From contig NC_083609.1 in assembly GCF_029168945.1 (NCBI RefSeq), positions 21,201,501-21,265,500 on the forward strand: a stretch of 64,000 nucleotides of DNA. The letters are read 5' to 3'. A program made the position numbers and the translations under genes. Shown one piece after another: positions 37,517 to 49,800 of the stretch (positions are counted from its first letter, which is position 1; each line of letters opens with the position of its first letter). The notes below the pieces were generated by a model, which did no database searches, was not told where the DNA came from, and saw only the letters and a list, made by a program, of their open reading frames with translations. This stretch comes from Cannabis sativa (lineage: Eukaryota; Streptophyta; Magnoliopsida; Rosales; Cannabaceae).

Positions 37517-39398
37517 TGTTGGGAATATTTGACCAAGATCTAGATTTACTAACAAGTATATTGATTAACATCCTAAATATGAATATCTCTAAAAAATGAA
37601 ATTAAACACATAAGAGTTTAGAAAAACTTACATCTGTTGCAGCGGAATATAATGACTCCTTCCCCTCAGATCTCTAACCTTTGTTCCTTTCTGTCGCAGA
37701 GTATTATCAAGATCTGAGCCTGGATCTCTTTCTCTCCTTCATGATTGGTTACCACCGTCTTACTCACTATGATTGAGTACTTGACTTGCTATGTGTGGGC
37801 ATGGCACTCTATCACTAAGGGCCGAAATAGGAAGAACAATGAAGGAGGGCTTGAATCCCTATAGAAGGTGTCTCTCATCTACTAGTTGTCAGAGAATGAA
37901 AACTAGATTTAGGTTGGTTGAATTTGATTAGTTGTCAAGTGGATAAGATGAGAGCATCATGTTCTTTATATAGTGTTTCAACTAGGGCTTAGGGCTGAAT
38001 TATATGGATTAAAAAAGAATAAAATATTGGGCAAAAATCAACCGGCCATACAAAGGACCACTTTCTAGTTACAATTTTGCCACTTTATTTCAACCACTTA
38101 TTCTTCTTTCAATAATACCATATTTTCCAATTCAATCCTATAAATGTGAAAACTATTTATTTAATAATTATAATTAATTATCAAATAAAATTTCCATTTA
38201 TATTATAGTAATCAGACCATATAAAGTCTCTTAATTAATAAATTAACCCCAAAACTTCTTTTCTTCACAATTAAGCCCTTGATTAGTAAAAATTCATAAA
38301 GAAGATATAGTCTAGTTTTAAAATTATAATTGATTAATTAAAATCAATTAATTGAGTCTGCAAGCAATATTTTCTCAACTAGTGAGGGGACCATGTGCCT
38401 ATATAGCTGAGCTTTCAATAAGTAGATCTAGAATTTACCAAGTAAATTCTCTAACTTATTAATTTCTCCTTGCGCCACTATAGATTTGGAATTGAATAGC
38501 ACTCTCAATTATATAGAACGCTCTATATGTACCACGATATAGATACGTTATGATTATCTATTATTACAATCCTAATAGTCAAAGATCTTCTATAGATGAT
38601 CTACATCGAAAATGGACAAATTTATAGTTCTACCCTTCAATGTATTTTATCTTGAAAACACTTAGCTACCTATAAATGATATTTCAGTAAACTAATATAA
38701 TTACTGAAATGAGTCCTCAATCATTTTTCTCTATTCAGCTAAGCTCGAAGGAAATTATCGTTTCACTTCTAAATACTTATAGAAGCTATAGATTCCATAT
38801 CTATGATTATCGCTCTCACTCAATTGAATTACCATGTTCCCAAGATGTAAATATCCGCCAAAACCATTTGTTAGCTTCCACGAACAACTTGAAGAATATG
38901 AATAATACAACTAAGCTGAACCTAACCATATCAGGATTAAGATTCATAGACCTAAGATCAACCATTGATAATGACTTAGAAAGATATAATGGTAACTTTA
39001 TGTTATCTTATCCAAGATTAATATCGGTCTCTTTCAATGTATACTCCATACATTCAATACTGGTAAACTTTACCATTGGAAAGGACATAACACTTATCCA
39101 AGGTGTAAGTATACCTTATCACCGATTATCATGTCAGTCTAAATCCAGTGAACTGACAAATCATGGGAATTAAACTTTTGAACATATAATCATGATTATA
39201 TTCCACTGTATTGATGACACTATAATTATGAACAAATATATATTTATATATGTTCTGGACTTAATAGAATTTATACATTAAGCATAATCATGAAATAAAT
39301 CATGTGAACCATGCAATATAAAATAATTTTTGATCTTATATTAATTAGTAAATCTGATTATATTGAAATGAGTTTTATTTAGGGCACAAAACCCAACA
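37517..39398 (-). repeat. Copia 5' LTR (minus, 1882 bp)
   Basis: On the minus strand it runs from TGTTGGGTTTTGTGCCC at 39398 to CCCAACA at 37517. A TATA box (CTATATAAAG on the minus strand) lies near 37969. It belongs to the truncated element with interior 37130-37501. Only 15 bp separate it from the next Copia LTR, which faces the opposite way. Confidence 0.87.
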
Positions 39399-39537
39399 AC
39401 TTTAAGTTGTAATTGTTGGGTTTTATGCCCTAAATAAAACTCATTTCAATATAATCAGATTTACTTATTAATATAGTTCAGAAATAACATTTAATGTTGC
39501 ATGGTTCACATGATTTATTTCATGATTATATGTACAT

Positions 39538-40317
39538 TGTTGCCCCTGAATTCGCCCAAAATACGTGGACCAGTCGAAATGGGACACGTGGATCAGATAA
39601 CTTGTAAATATTTGATAAGTCTTTGTACGCCACAAGGAAGCGCCATGGGCATAGGTCCCGGAGGAGACACCCGGAATACAAGGTACTCCCGGAAGCTCGC
39701 ATAGCATGAAGCCTCTCCGGGACGTGTCAGGCCTCTCCTGAGTAATCAAGTCGCATTTAATGCCGCATGGGAGGAAGCGTGTTGGGACTGTAACACGCAA
39801 TAAAGTCTGACGGCACAACCCCCAAACAGCAGCGCTACAGTAATGATTATTTAAGTCTAGCGACGGCTACTCTGCGAAGAGTCACGTCAATCACAAGGCA
39901 AAAAGGACATTCCTCATAAAAACCCTACAACACCTAGGGATTTGACCATGCATCACCCATGGTATATTCATTGGAAATACCCAACTTTATGGATACTTAC
40001 AGATACATGTGTAAGAACAATTCTAGGGATTACCCCACCAAAACACTATAAATACCCCCTCAAAGCTCATTTAATGGGGTCGAGAATCTTGGGTTGCATA
40101 AGAGCAAGAAGAGAAAATACTCACCAAGAACATTCTCTGTATTTATGAGAATAACATTCTCTCAAGTGTGGAATCTGTATTAAATACATCCATTAATAAC
40201 AAAGACTCGTGGACTAAGGCTCATTAACGCCCCAACCACGTAAAAATCTTCATCTCACTTTCTTACAGCTCTTTAATATAATTATATTCTAGTAGTTGCC
40301 GAAAATCTCGGTCAACA
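39538..40317 (+). repeat. Tat element 5' LTR (780 bp)
   Basis: Runs from TGTTGCCCCTG to CGGTCAACA. A TATA box (CTATAAATACC) lies near 40047. It differs from the 3' LTR only at 39763 (C versus T) and 39765 (G versus A), by visual alignment over the whole length. Confidence 0.95.
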
Positions 40318-40338
40318 TTTTGGTGCTTTCATTGAGAG
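40318..40338 (+). other. Tat element primer-binding site region
   Basis: TTTTGGTGCTTTCATTGAG directly follows the LTR, the position of the minus-strand primer site. I cannot name the matching tRNA with confidence. Confidence 0.6.
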
Positions 40339-40380
40339 CTGAGGAAAGCTGCTACATAACAAGCATTTGACTTCACAAGA

Positions 40381-42330
40381 ATGGTGGAGACAAGAAGTAC
40401 ACGTCATCCTCGTCCTCTGGAAGATGCTCAAGATCCAAATGAGGAAGATGTGGCCTCAAGAGCGGCAGAGGAGTCCGAGGAAGAAGAAGAAATAGTCCCC
40501 GACGAGAACTACGAGGAAAACCTCGACGAGTATGCCTACGACGGAGGAAGTTACTCAGAGCTGGTGCTCCTCAGACAAAAAGCTATCGATCATGAAGCCG
40601 AGATCGAAGCTCAGAAAGCGCAAAATCAAAAAATGCAGGAAGTGATGCTAGCCATGCAGAAAGCCATGGAGGCAGCTGGCATTCACGTGCACCCCAAGGC
40701 AATGGCCGCTGGGCTCGACGGAGAGCCAGCGACGTCCTCGCCTAATTCCCAGCAGCAAAGACCTAGGGAACCTAGCCCTATAAGGCACCCTGCTGAGGAA
40801 AATCAAACAAAAAACCCTACTTCTACCCCTGGGCGAAAGAAAAAGGTGCAGGATCCGCGAAGGGTCCGCTCAGATTTCCCTAAAGGGAAAGGTCCGCAGA
40901 GGGGCAAGCCCCAGAGAGGGGGTCTTGGCCCTCAGGATCGAGGGGACCGGAAAAGCGTTTCTGTGCACCAGGAACTGTGGGTAGAGGAAGAAGAGGACAG
41001 AGATGTCCTCCCATTGATCTGAGAAATCAAATCAATGGGAATCAAGGTGACCTCCGGGATCACCTTGACCAAAAAAGATACAGGCCCGTGGTTTCCTCGG
41101 GTACTTTAAACGAAGGGATTATGGCGGAACTTGCCATACTTCGAAAAGATATTGCTCGAGTCTCCCGGAGGCAGAAGGGAGACGACTCCGACTCGGACAG
41201 CGAGGATCGGGAGCCATGTGCCAAGCATATCCTGGAGGCGGAGCTCCCTAAAAACTTCAAGATGCCCGAAATGGCGGCATATACTGGGAACTCCGATCCC
41301 AGTGACCACTTGTCACGGTTCAACCGTGTCATGACAGTCATGCGGGTCAGCAATGACGCCAAATGCTTGTGCTTCCCCCTCACTCTGAGCGGATCAGCGG
41401 AGGAATGGTTCAAAAAGCTGGAACCAGGATCCGTGGGTTGTTGGAACAAACTCCAAACCAACTTCCGGAGACAGTTTGTCGCCGCCAGGAAGGTTAACTT
41501 GGAGGTTAGTGCCTTGACCAACATCAAGCAACTGCCCACCGAGACCTTGAAGAATTACATCAAGAGGTTCCGAGAGGAAGCCTCGAAGACTAAGAAAGTC
41601 GATGACGGACAACAGCTTGCGCTTCTCCAAGCAGGAATCCGCACTGGGACTCCCTTCTGGAACGAGTTGCAGCAAGAAGGCGCTGCTAGCCTCCAGGACT
41701 TCCAGAAGAGAGTCCAAAAATATATTAACCTCGAAGAAGCCCAGATCGTGGCTTACGGAGGTTACTATCCCACCGGGATAGCAGGGTACATGCCCGGAGT
41801 GTCGCCCTCGAGCATCCGTCCCGACCGCGACTCCACAAGTGAGTGGCATACAATTCTCTGCTACTCCCGGGTACAGCCAAGGCCAAGCTTTGGCACCAGC
41901 ATCTTCCCATTACGGCAACCCGTCCGGGGTGAATGGACGAGCTCCTTCACAGGCGGCCCCGACTGTTAGCTTGACAGGCCCTACCCAGGGGTCGAGGAGC
42001 AAAAGGTCCTCCAAGGGCAGCACCCGAACGGGAGAGAAGCGCCAAAAGAAGGGGTACACACCCCAATATACTCAGTACACAGAGCTCACGGACTCCCAGG
42101 AACGTGTATATTTTGCCACTAGGCAAAATACGCACTACCGGAGACCACAGCCATTGTACAAGGATAGCTCCCGGAGAGATCCGAGTAAAAGATGCGAGTA
42201 CCACAACGACATTGGTCATAGCACCAATGAGTGTAAGAATCTCAAAGACGAGATTGAAAATCTGATCCGCTTGGGCCACCTCTATGAGTGGATCAAAAAT
42301 AGGTTGCCCCACCTTAATCCAGGGCAGGTG
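40381..42330 (+). pseudogene. Tat element gag, interrupted by two frame changes
   Basis: The start codon at 40381 opens an acidic N-terminal region (EESEEEEEIVPDENYEENLD) with a coiled-coil-like Gln/Lys/Glu stretch, followed by a Lys/Arg/Pro-rich segment. The frame is lost near 40975. A second frame carries the conserved retrotransposon gag core (about 41220-41760, with AYTGNSDPSDHL, GSAEEWFKKL and LKNYIKRFREE). The frame changes again near 41838. The third frame holds the zinc knuckle CEYHNDIGHSTNEC (42195-42236), a C-x2-H-x4-H-x4-C form common in this clade. The two shifts are most simply indels; programmed frameshifting cannot be excluded by eye, but two events within gag would be unusual. 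Confidence 0.88.
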
Positions 42331-45300
42331 GCCGGGGGTATGCCTCCGGGAACGCCAGGGGGTCCAGCAGGAGTATTGCCTCCAGCTGCTCCCGCAGGTG
42401 ACACCCAGCATAACCCCGGGCTACCGCCCCGGCCTAATGGACGGGTAGCCATGATCTCCGGAGGTCCCCATATCGGAGGAAACACTCGCAAGGAGCGAAA
42501 ACGATATGCCGAGGCCGCGAAACACAGTGAGGTGTGGGAGGTTACTCAACTCCCAGCTCAAAGGCCTCGGCTAATGGACCAACCCATAACGTTCACGGAA
42601 GAAGACGCCAAGACGGTGCGTTTTCCTCACCACGACCCGCTGGTCATAAAGACCCCCATCGCAAATAAAGTGGTGGCTAGGGTCCTGATTGACAATGGAA
42701 GTTCCGTGAACTTGCTCTTCAAAGAAGCCTTCACTGTGATAGGGTTGACCGACCGGGACCTCTCGCCTAGTGGGTCACAGCTCACGGGGTTTAACGGGAC
42801 GACGCTAATCCCGATGGGAAAAGTAAGGCTCCCGGTTACCCTGTGCCCGGATACCGCCCAGAGCACATTTAAGTATTGCACCTTCGTGGTGGTAGACTGT
42901 CCAACAGCCTACAACGCGATCCTAGGCCGACCGGCCCTAGTGGACTTTGGTGCGATTACTTCAATCCGACACCTGTGCCTGAAATTCCCTACCCAGGAAG
43001 CCGGAGTCGGAACTGTGAGGGGAAATCAGGGAGAGGCCAGGCAATGTTACAATGTTGCCACCCACCTACCTATACTCATGGTCCGGGAATCCCCTGAAAT
43101 AGAGAAGGCTAAAGAGGATGAGCTGGATCCTCGCATAGGGTCCGAAAGGGTCGTGGAACCAATGGAGGACGTCGAAGAAATACCAGTGTGCGACGACGAC
43201 TCCACTAAAGTACTCCAGATAGGGAAAAGCCTGGATCCGGAGGAAAAAGACAAAATAATAAAAACACTGAAGGGCGCCATCGACATCTTTGCATGGCGCC
43301 AAGAAGACATGACCGGCATAAGCCCTCATGTCATCACCCATGTACTCAATGTCAACCCGGACATGCCCCCTGTACAGCAAAAGAGACGCCCGCTCGACTC
43401 GGTGAAAGCCGAGGCCTTAGAGAAAGAGGTGGACAAACTTTTGTCCAGTGGCATGATCCGCGACGTGTACTATCCGGAATGGCTGGCCAATCCGGTCCTG
43501 GTGCCCAAGCCGAACGGGACTTGGCGGGTTTGTATAGATTTCACAGATCTAAACAAAGCCTGCCCAAAGGACTGCTTCCCACTACCCAGGATCGACCAGA
43601 TGGTAGACGCCACGTCCGGATTTAAGCTGCTGTCTTTCATGGATTCATATGCTGGGTACAACCAAATAAAAATGCATACGGCAGACCAGGAGTGCACTAG
43701 CTTCAGGACCGATAAGGGGGTATACTGCTACCTAGTCATGCCTTTCGGACTAAAAAACGCCGGAGCAACCTATCAAAGAATGGTTAACCGGATGTTTAAA
43801 AGCCTCCTGGGACGAAACATGGAGGTATATGTAGACGACATGCTCGTCAAATCCAAAGCATGCAACAGCCATGCAAGCGACTTAGAAGAATGTTTCGAAG
43901 TTGTCCGGAGATACGGTATGAAGCTCAACCCGAAAAAGTGCACCTTTGGGGTCAAGTCAGGAAAATTCCTAGGCTTCATAGTCAGCCAAAGGGGGATCGA
44001 AGCAAACCCGGAGAAAATCCAAGCTCTCCTGGACATGCCATCCCCCAAGAAGCATAAAGACGTACAGAGCTTGACCGGAAAGGTAGCTGCACTGAGCCGC
44101 TTTATCTCACGCTCCACGGACAAGTGCATACCCTTCTTCAACGTACTGAAGAAGTGCCAAAAGTTCGAATGGTCGGATGAATGCGAGGAGGCATTCAAGA
44201 GGTTAAAAGACCACATGGCCAAACCCCCTATCCTATCAAAACCCGTCCTTGGAGAAGACTTGTTCCTTTACTTGGCCGTCTCCGAGCACGCGGTTAGCGC
44301 TGCCTTGGTCCGGGAGGAAGAAAAAATTCAGCACCCGGTGTACTATGTCAGTAAGCGCATGATAGGGGCCGAGACAAGGTACCCGGTCATTGAGAAATTA
44401 GTATTCTGCCTCCTGGTGGCATCAAGGAAGCTGAGGCCATACTTCCAAGCCCATCCGATCAAAGTCTTGACCAACCATCCGCTCCGGCAAGTTCTCCAGA
44501 AGCCTGAAGCATCCGGAAGACTCCTCAAGTAGGCGATGGAGCTGAGTCAATTCGACTTACACTACGTACCCCGGATTTCCATAAAAGGCCAAGCCTTGGC
44601 AGACTTCATTACCGAATGCAATGAAGCTGAGGCAACAGCTAATACGCCGGTACCACCAATCCCCACCTGGAGGGTGTTTGTAGACGGAGCTTCTAATGAG
44701 AACGGTTCGGGAGCCGGAGTGGCTATGATATCACCAACTGGACTGCGGCTCCAGGCAGCACTCCGATTTAACTTCACAGCCTCAAACAATGAAGCCGAAT
44801 ACGAAGCCTTGATAGCAGGGCTGAAGTTGGCAAAAGCTGTAGGAGCCAAAAGGGTGGAAGTCTACAGTGACTCTCAATTGGTCGTAAACCAGGTATCCGG
44901 AGAATACCAAACTCGCGGCGAGCGGATGGCCGCGTACGTAACAATAGTCCGAGAACTGCTCCACGAGTTCACGGACTATAAAATAGAAAGAATCCCCCGA
45001 GAGAAGAACGCTCATGCGGACTGTCTGGCTAAGTTAGCCTCGAACAGCGAAATCGAAGAGCTGGGGGTAGTACCAGTGGAACGCTTGGCAGAGCCAAGCA
45101 TCAAAATAAAAGAGACCACGCTAACGGTTGGGCAAGAACCCAGCTGGATGGTCCCCATCATAAAATACATAACCACAGGTGAGTTGCCGCAAGAGAGGGC
45201 ACTGTCTCGAAAGATTCAGTATCAGGTTCATCGTTATATAATGATGGACCGAATTCTCTACCGGAGAGGACTCAGCATGCCTTATTTAAGGTGTGTATCA

Positions 45301-46382
45301 GACCCTGAAGCTAGACAAATCATGCTAGAGGTCCAGGAAGGGTTCTGTGGAGATCATACGGGAGGACCCAGCCTCTCAAAGAAAATATTGAGGCAAGGGT
45401 ACTTCTGGCCAACAATGAAAAAAGATTGTATAGACTATGTCCAAAAGTGTGACTCGTGCCAAAGGTACGCGAACATACCGAGAGCTCCTCCAAATGAGAT
45501 CACCTTGATGACCAGCCCCTGGCCCTTCGCGGTCTGGGGAATAGATCTCGTCGGGTCTCTACCTACGGGAAAAGGAGGGGTAAAGTATGCAATAGTAGCA
45601 GTAGACTACTTCACCAAATGGACAGAGGCTGAGCCTATGAAGACAATAACTGCTAAGAAGGCATTGGACTTTGTTATCAAAAACATAGTGTGTCGATACG
45701 GCTTGCCTCACAAAATAGTCTCAGACAATGGAAAGCAATTCGATTGCGAGGAATTTACTGACTTCTGCAACCAACACGGAGTAGTGAAAAGCTTCTCCGC
45801 GGTAGCCAGGCCTCAAACAAACGGCCAGGCGGAAGCGGTCAATAAAATCCTAAAGGTCACCTTGAAGAAGAAGCTGCTGGCCTGTAAAAATAACTGGCCT
45901 GAAGAATTGCCAAGGGTGTATTATGGGCCTACCGGACGACCCCCAGAACCACAACCGGCCACTCGCCGTTCTCAATGGCGTACGGTTGTGAAGCAATGGT
46001 CCCGGTGGAAACATTATTCCCATCCCACAGGAGGACGACTTACGATCCTGCCACTAATCAGGCACTGCTCCAAGAAGCTTTGGATCAAGTCGAAGAACTC
46101 CGGGATGAGTCTCAAATACGGATGGCTGCTTATCAAAAGAAGGTGACCAAGTATTTTAACTCCAAGGTTAAAAACAGAAAATTCGCTATTGGGGATATGG
46201 TCCTAAGAAGGGTTTTTCCAGCCACCCAAGAACCCGGAGTGGGGGTACTTGGACCAAATTGGGAGGGACCATATGAGATCGAGGACGAGATCGGTTCTGG
46301 CACTAACAAACTAAAAAGAATGGACGGAACCACCGTCCCAAGAGCCTGGAATGCCGATCACCTCAGAAAATATTACCAGTAG
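42331..46382 (+). pseudogene. Tat element pol: protease, RT, RNase H, archaeal-type RNase H, integrase; broken
   Basis: In order: aspartic protease core VLIDNGSSVN (42682-42711); RT with LVPKPNGTWRVCIDFTDLNK, LSFMDSYAGYNQI and the YVDDMLVK active site (43829-43852); a degenerate RNase H whose first catalytic Asp position reads LYLAVSE; a stop TAG at 44530-44532. Then come a complete second RNase H (FVDGASNENGSG at about 44681, EYEALIAGL, YSDSQLV, NAHADCLAKL) and integrase (HTGGPSLSKKI, CDSCQRYA, WGIDLVGSLP, VSDNGKQFD, QTNGQAEAVNK). A two-base insertion-like change near 45920 shifts the frame. The integrase C-terminus continues in the new frame to 46382. The first zinc-finger His of integrase appears replaced by Gln (45334-45336). 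Confidence 0.92.
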
Positions 46383-46858
46383 CGAATTAAAACTTAGATT
46401 TTGTTCAAAGGGTTTGTACCGTCCAAATGTATACCTCCTCTATATTAAATAAAACTGAGTGCCTTAAAAACAAAGTTTCTATGCCACTCAGGGGGGTACT
46501 AGGGTATACCGCACGAACAAACAAAAAACAAACTAAGTAAAATATCCTGACCCAAAGGGCAGGTCAAAGAGTATGCACAAAAATAAAAAGCATAAGTATA
46601 AAAACCCGGATCCAAAAGACAGGTTAAAAAACATAAGTGTGACAAAAAAAAGATCGCATAAAAAAATATCCTAGCCCAAAGGGCAGGTCATATACATATA
46701 AACGGCCCGGGGACAGGCCTTAAAATATAATTGTCTCCCCTTCAAATGAAAGCTGCTACCTATATGTAAATTGTTCTAAGGCAGCAGCAAATATGTACAA
46801 ACAAAAAAAAAAGAGTTATAAAAGAAGCGGGTGGAATCTTGGCCAGTTGTACGGCAGC
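46383..46858. other. Tat element spacer between pol and antisense gene
   Basis: Noncoding. Contains repeats of 'ccaaa(g/a)g(g/a)caggt' near 46552, 46613 and 46674, spaced about 61 bp, with intervening 'ataaaaa' words: a short three-copy tandem array. It probably holds the 3' ends of both the sense pol and the antisense transcript. Confidence 0.6.
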
Positions 46859-49800
46859 TCAGTCAGCCCGCGGAGGAAGGCGAGGTCCAATACGCGCCTC
46901 TAGCGCGGCATCAAGCTTCTTCTTCTTTTCCCAAAATTTGGCAATCATTTCCTCGGGTTTGGGATAAAAAGTAAGCTCGATATTCTGATCATTGGTGGAC
47001 CAAGCCATGTAGACACCATCATCGAAGCGCTTCGGGCACCGGGCGCAGGAAACGGGAGAGAGGAGCTCGGCCCTCTTGGCCTTCCTGGTGGATTGTTCTT
47101 TGAAATCCCTAAGCTCCTTCAGCTCCGCAGCTAGAGCGGCCTTGGACTCTATGTCCGCCTGGTGAGTTTCCTCTAAAGATCTCACTTTGGCGACCATTTC
47201 ATCCAAAGCCTCCCTGGCCTTCCGGAGGTCTCGCCTGGCCTTCTCAGCAGCCTCGGTTTGAGCCCTTAGTTCCTCCTGATGATGGGCCTCCATCCTGTCC
47301 CTCCGCTGAGCCTCGTCCCGGATCATGGCCTCCGCCTGAGCCTCCATCCGTTTGGCCACCTCTTCCTTGGCCTTGGCAGCCACCTCCTGGCGCTCGGCAG
47401 CCTCCTGGTAGATCTACCTCTCCGCTGTGAGGTCCTGAAGGACCTTCCTGACATCGTTCATGTCCCCAAAGTCGGACAGAACGAAGCCATGGTTTATGAT
47501 GTTCTTGGAGAGGCAGCCAGCCTCAGCAGCAAGCTGAACCATAATGCAAGCATAAGAAGGAGGAATTTCTCAAAGGGAAAAATAAAATATAAAAGGAAAA
47601 GCAAATATTGCAAAGTACTTACCACCGTGAGAGAATGGCTGAGATCCTGGACCTGGAAGATGGAGTTCGGGGAAGCACAAGTGGCAAACCGCTTAGGCGC
47701 GCAACGGGTGAGCTGAGAAGCGAACTCGCCGGTCATCTCCGCGGCAAAAGGAGCCAAGGTAGGCCCTAGGAAGCGACGGAACCAGTCCGATAAGGGGTCC
47801 AGATTAAGGTCCCACGGATCCTGGTATTTCGGGAGGTTGATGCTCGCCTCAACCTCAGCTCGCAGAATCCTCCTAAGGGCTTCCACTTCGGCGTACCCCC
47901 GGGAGTACTCATCGATAGCATAGTTATGCTTGGCTATTCGAAGCTCCTGCCTCACCTCGTCCCCCGGAATCGGGGTAAGCACGATGTTGGGAGGAGCAGG
48001 ATTTTCCTCCATGGGGGAAACCCCGCCGTCCAGACCATGAGCAGGAGTGTCGGCCCTCCGAGGTTTCTTGGGCTCATCCTGGGCAATCATCTTGCCCTTG
48101 CGCTTACGAATCAGAGCCACCTCAGGCTCCTCTTCGCCCTCCTCAGCTTCCTCTGGAAGGGCTCGGGGCTCTCCCGCACCCTCAGCGGCTCCCTCCGAGA
48201 AGTCCCATCCCTTCCCTTGGCCTTCTCCCGGGAGCACCTCCTCGTCATCCACTAAGTCAATAGTGTCGGGGGGAGCGCTGGAAGAAACCCTCAAGGAAGG
48301 GGCCGGGGGAGAAGAGGTAAAGGCCGGAGGAGCCACGGGAGTATGAACTCCAACAAGCTGGTCCAGGATGGCATCCATGGAGATACCTGATTCACAAAAT
48401 AAGCAAGTGTTAGAAGACCGTGAGGAACCGCTTATACAAGACATAACAAATAAGCTACTCCTACCCGAACTTCCTAATTCAGCCCTAGCAAAGTCCTGAA
48501 CTTTAATGCTGGTGGCGTCATCTCCGAGATAACTGTCCGAGGGACGGAACCAGCTGGACGTTATGTAAGCTGATGGACCTAAGGGAATAGGTTCCGGAGG
48601 GCCAGAGCCCATCCGGGACCGACCTAGGTAATCTCCTAAGTTCGAAAAATAAAATTCCTTCAAACGATCCCCCCACCGGGTCGACGGCATCTTAAATCTA
48701 CGAAGACGTCGTCGAACCCTACGGGCCTACGACTGGTGTATTCATCAACGGGAGGAACATAACGAATTATCAAGGGAGACTTACCGCCGGCACCGGAGGT
48801 GCTAGCACCGGGAGCCCCCGAGTTTGGTTCGGGGACCGAAGGCTGTGGCCGGGAAGTCTACTTCTCGGAAGAATCTTCAATACGAAGGGGCCTCCTGGCA
48901 GGACGATCCCCAATCTCTTCTTGAAGAATCTTGTCAAAAAATTTAGCCTCGGACTTCCCGGCAATGGCTTCGCTCCTTCGCACCACCGGAATCCCCACGC
49001 GAAGTCCTCTCCCAGAGGCAGCCTGGGCCTGAGAGTATGCTTTCTCCTGGGCCTTCCGGTAGAGATAATCTTGGTACTTCTTCTCTGCCGTGGCAATGAG
49101 CTCATCCCGGAAGGCCTTCTCCGCAACCGGCGCCCTCACGTTGGGGCAGATGACCCGTGAGAGGTTGGAGTCCTCCACGGATTGGTGAGAAAGGATAAGT
49201 TTGGCCTTCCTACAATTCTCCGTGGTGACTAGGCCCCCGACATCAAGATCGGCGCGGTCATAGGAGGCAAAGGCTTGGGCCCTTCAGAGGAAAGCCTGAG
49301 TAGGAGGCGTCCGCTAGTAAGGTGGGATCCGCACCCACTCCGTGAGAAGCTCCGGGTGGTCCACGGCCCTGAACCCGGAGGAGAAGAAAAAGCGGTGGCG
49401 GTACTCCTTAACGTGAGTCTGCCTATTGTACGGAACCACCCCCTCGTTAGCAGGGTGAATCCGAAACCCATAAAAACCATCCTTAAGTTTGTCCCCTTTC
49501 TTGGGGACGGATACAAGTTCGTAAAAATACAAAATTTCTGCCGGGCTGGGAGACCCCCAGCCGCGGGCGGTATAAAAAATAAATAAGCCTGAGAGCAGGC
49601 GGTAAGCTTGAGGAATGAGTTGGTATGAGGCAAGGCCGACAAATACAAGGAAATTAACAAAGTAATCTTGAAGCGGGAGCATGGCACCGGCCATCAAATG
49701 AGTCTGGCTCCAAGCCCCGAAGCCGTCATAGTTATGATTAGGCGTCTCCGAGTCGCGAGGAGGCCGGTGATAGGTCCCTGAAGTGGAGGGTTTGATCCCA

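Noticed and set aside
40381..41969. Programmed frameshifting between gag frames of the Tat element
   Set aside because: There are two changes within gag and another in integrase, with no evident slippery site plus structure; indels are simpler. Not fully excluded.
41060..44528. Minus-strand frames opposite gag-pol
   Set aside because: They mirror conserved gag, RT and RNase H codons on the other strand and show no motifs; shadows of the real genes.
46859..49178. Several long minus-strand frames that look like separate host genes
   Set aside because: They lie between the integrase and 3' LTR of one TSD-flanked element and read as exons of a single antisense gene, so they are not independent host genes.
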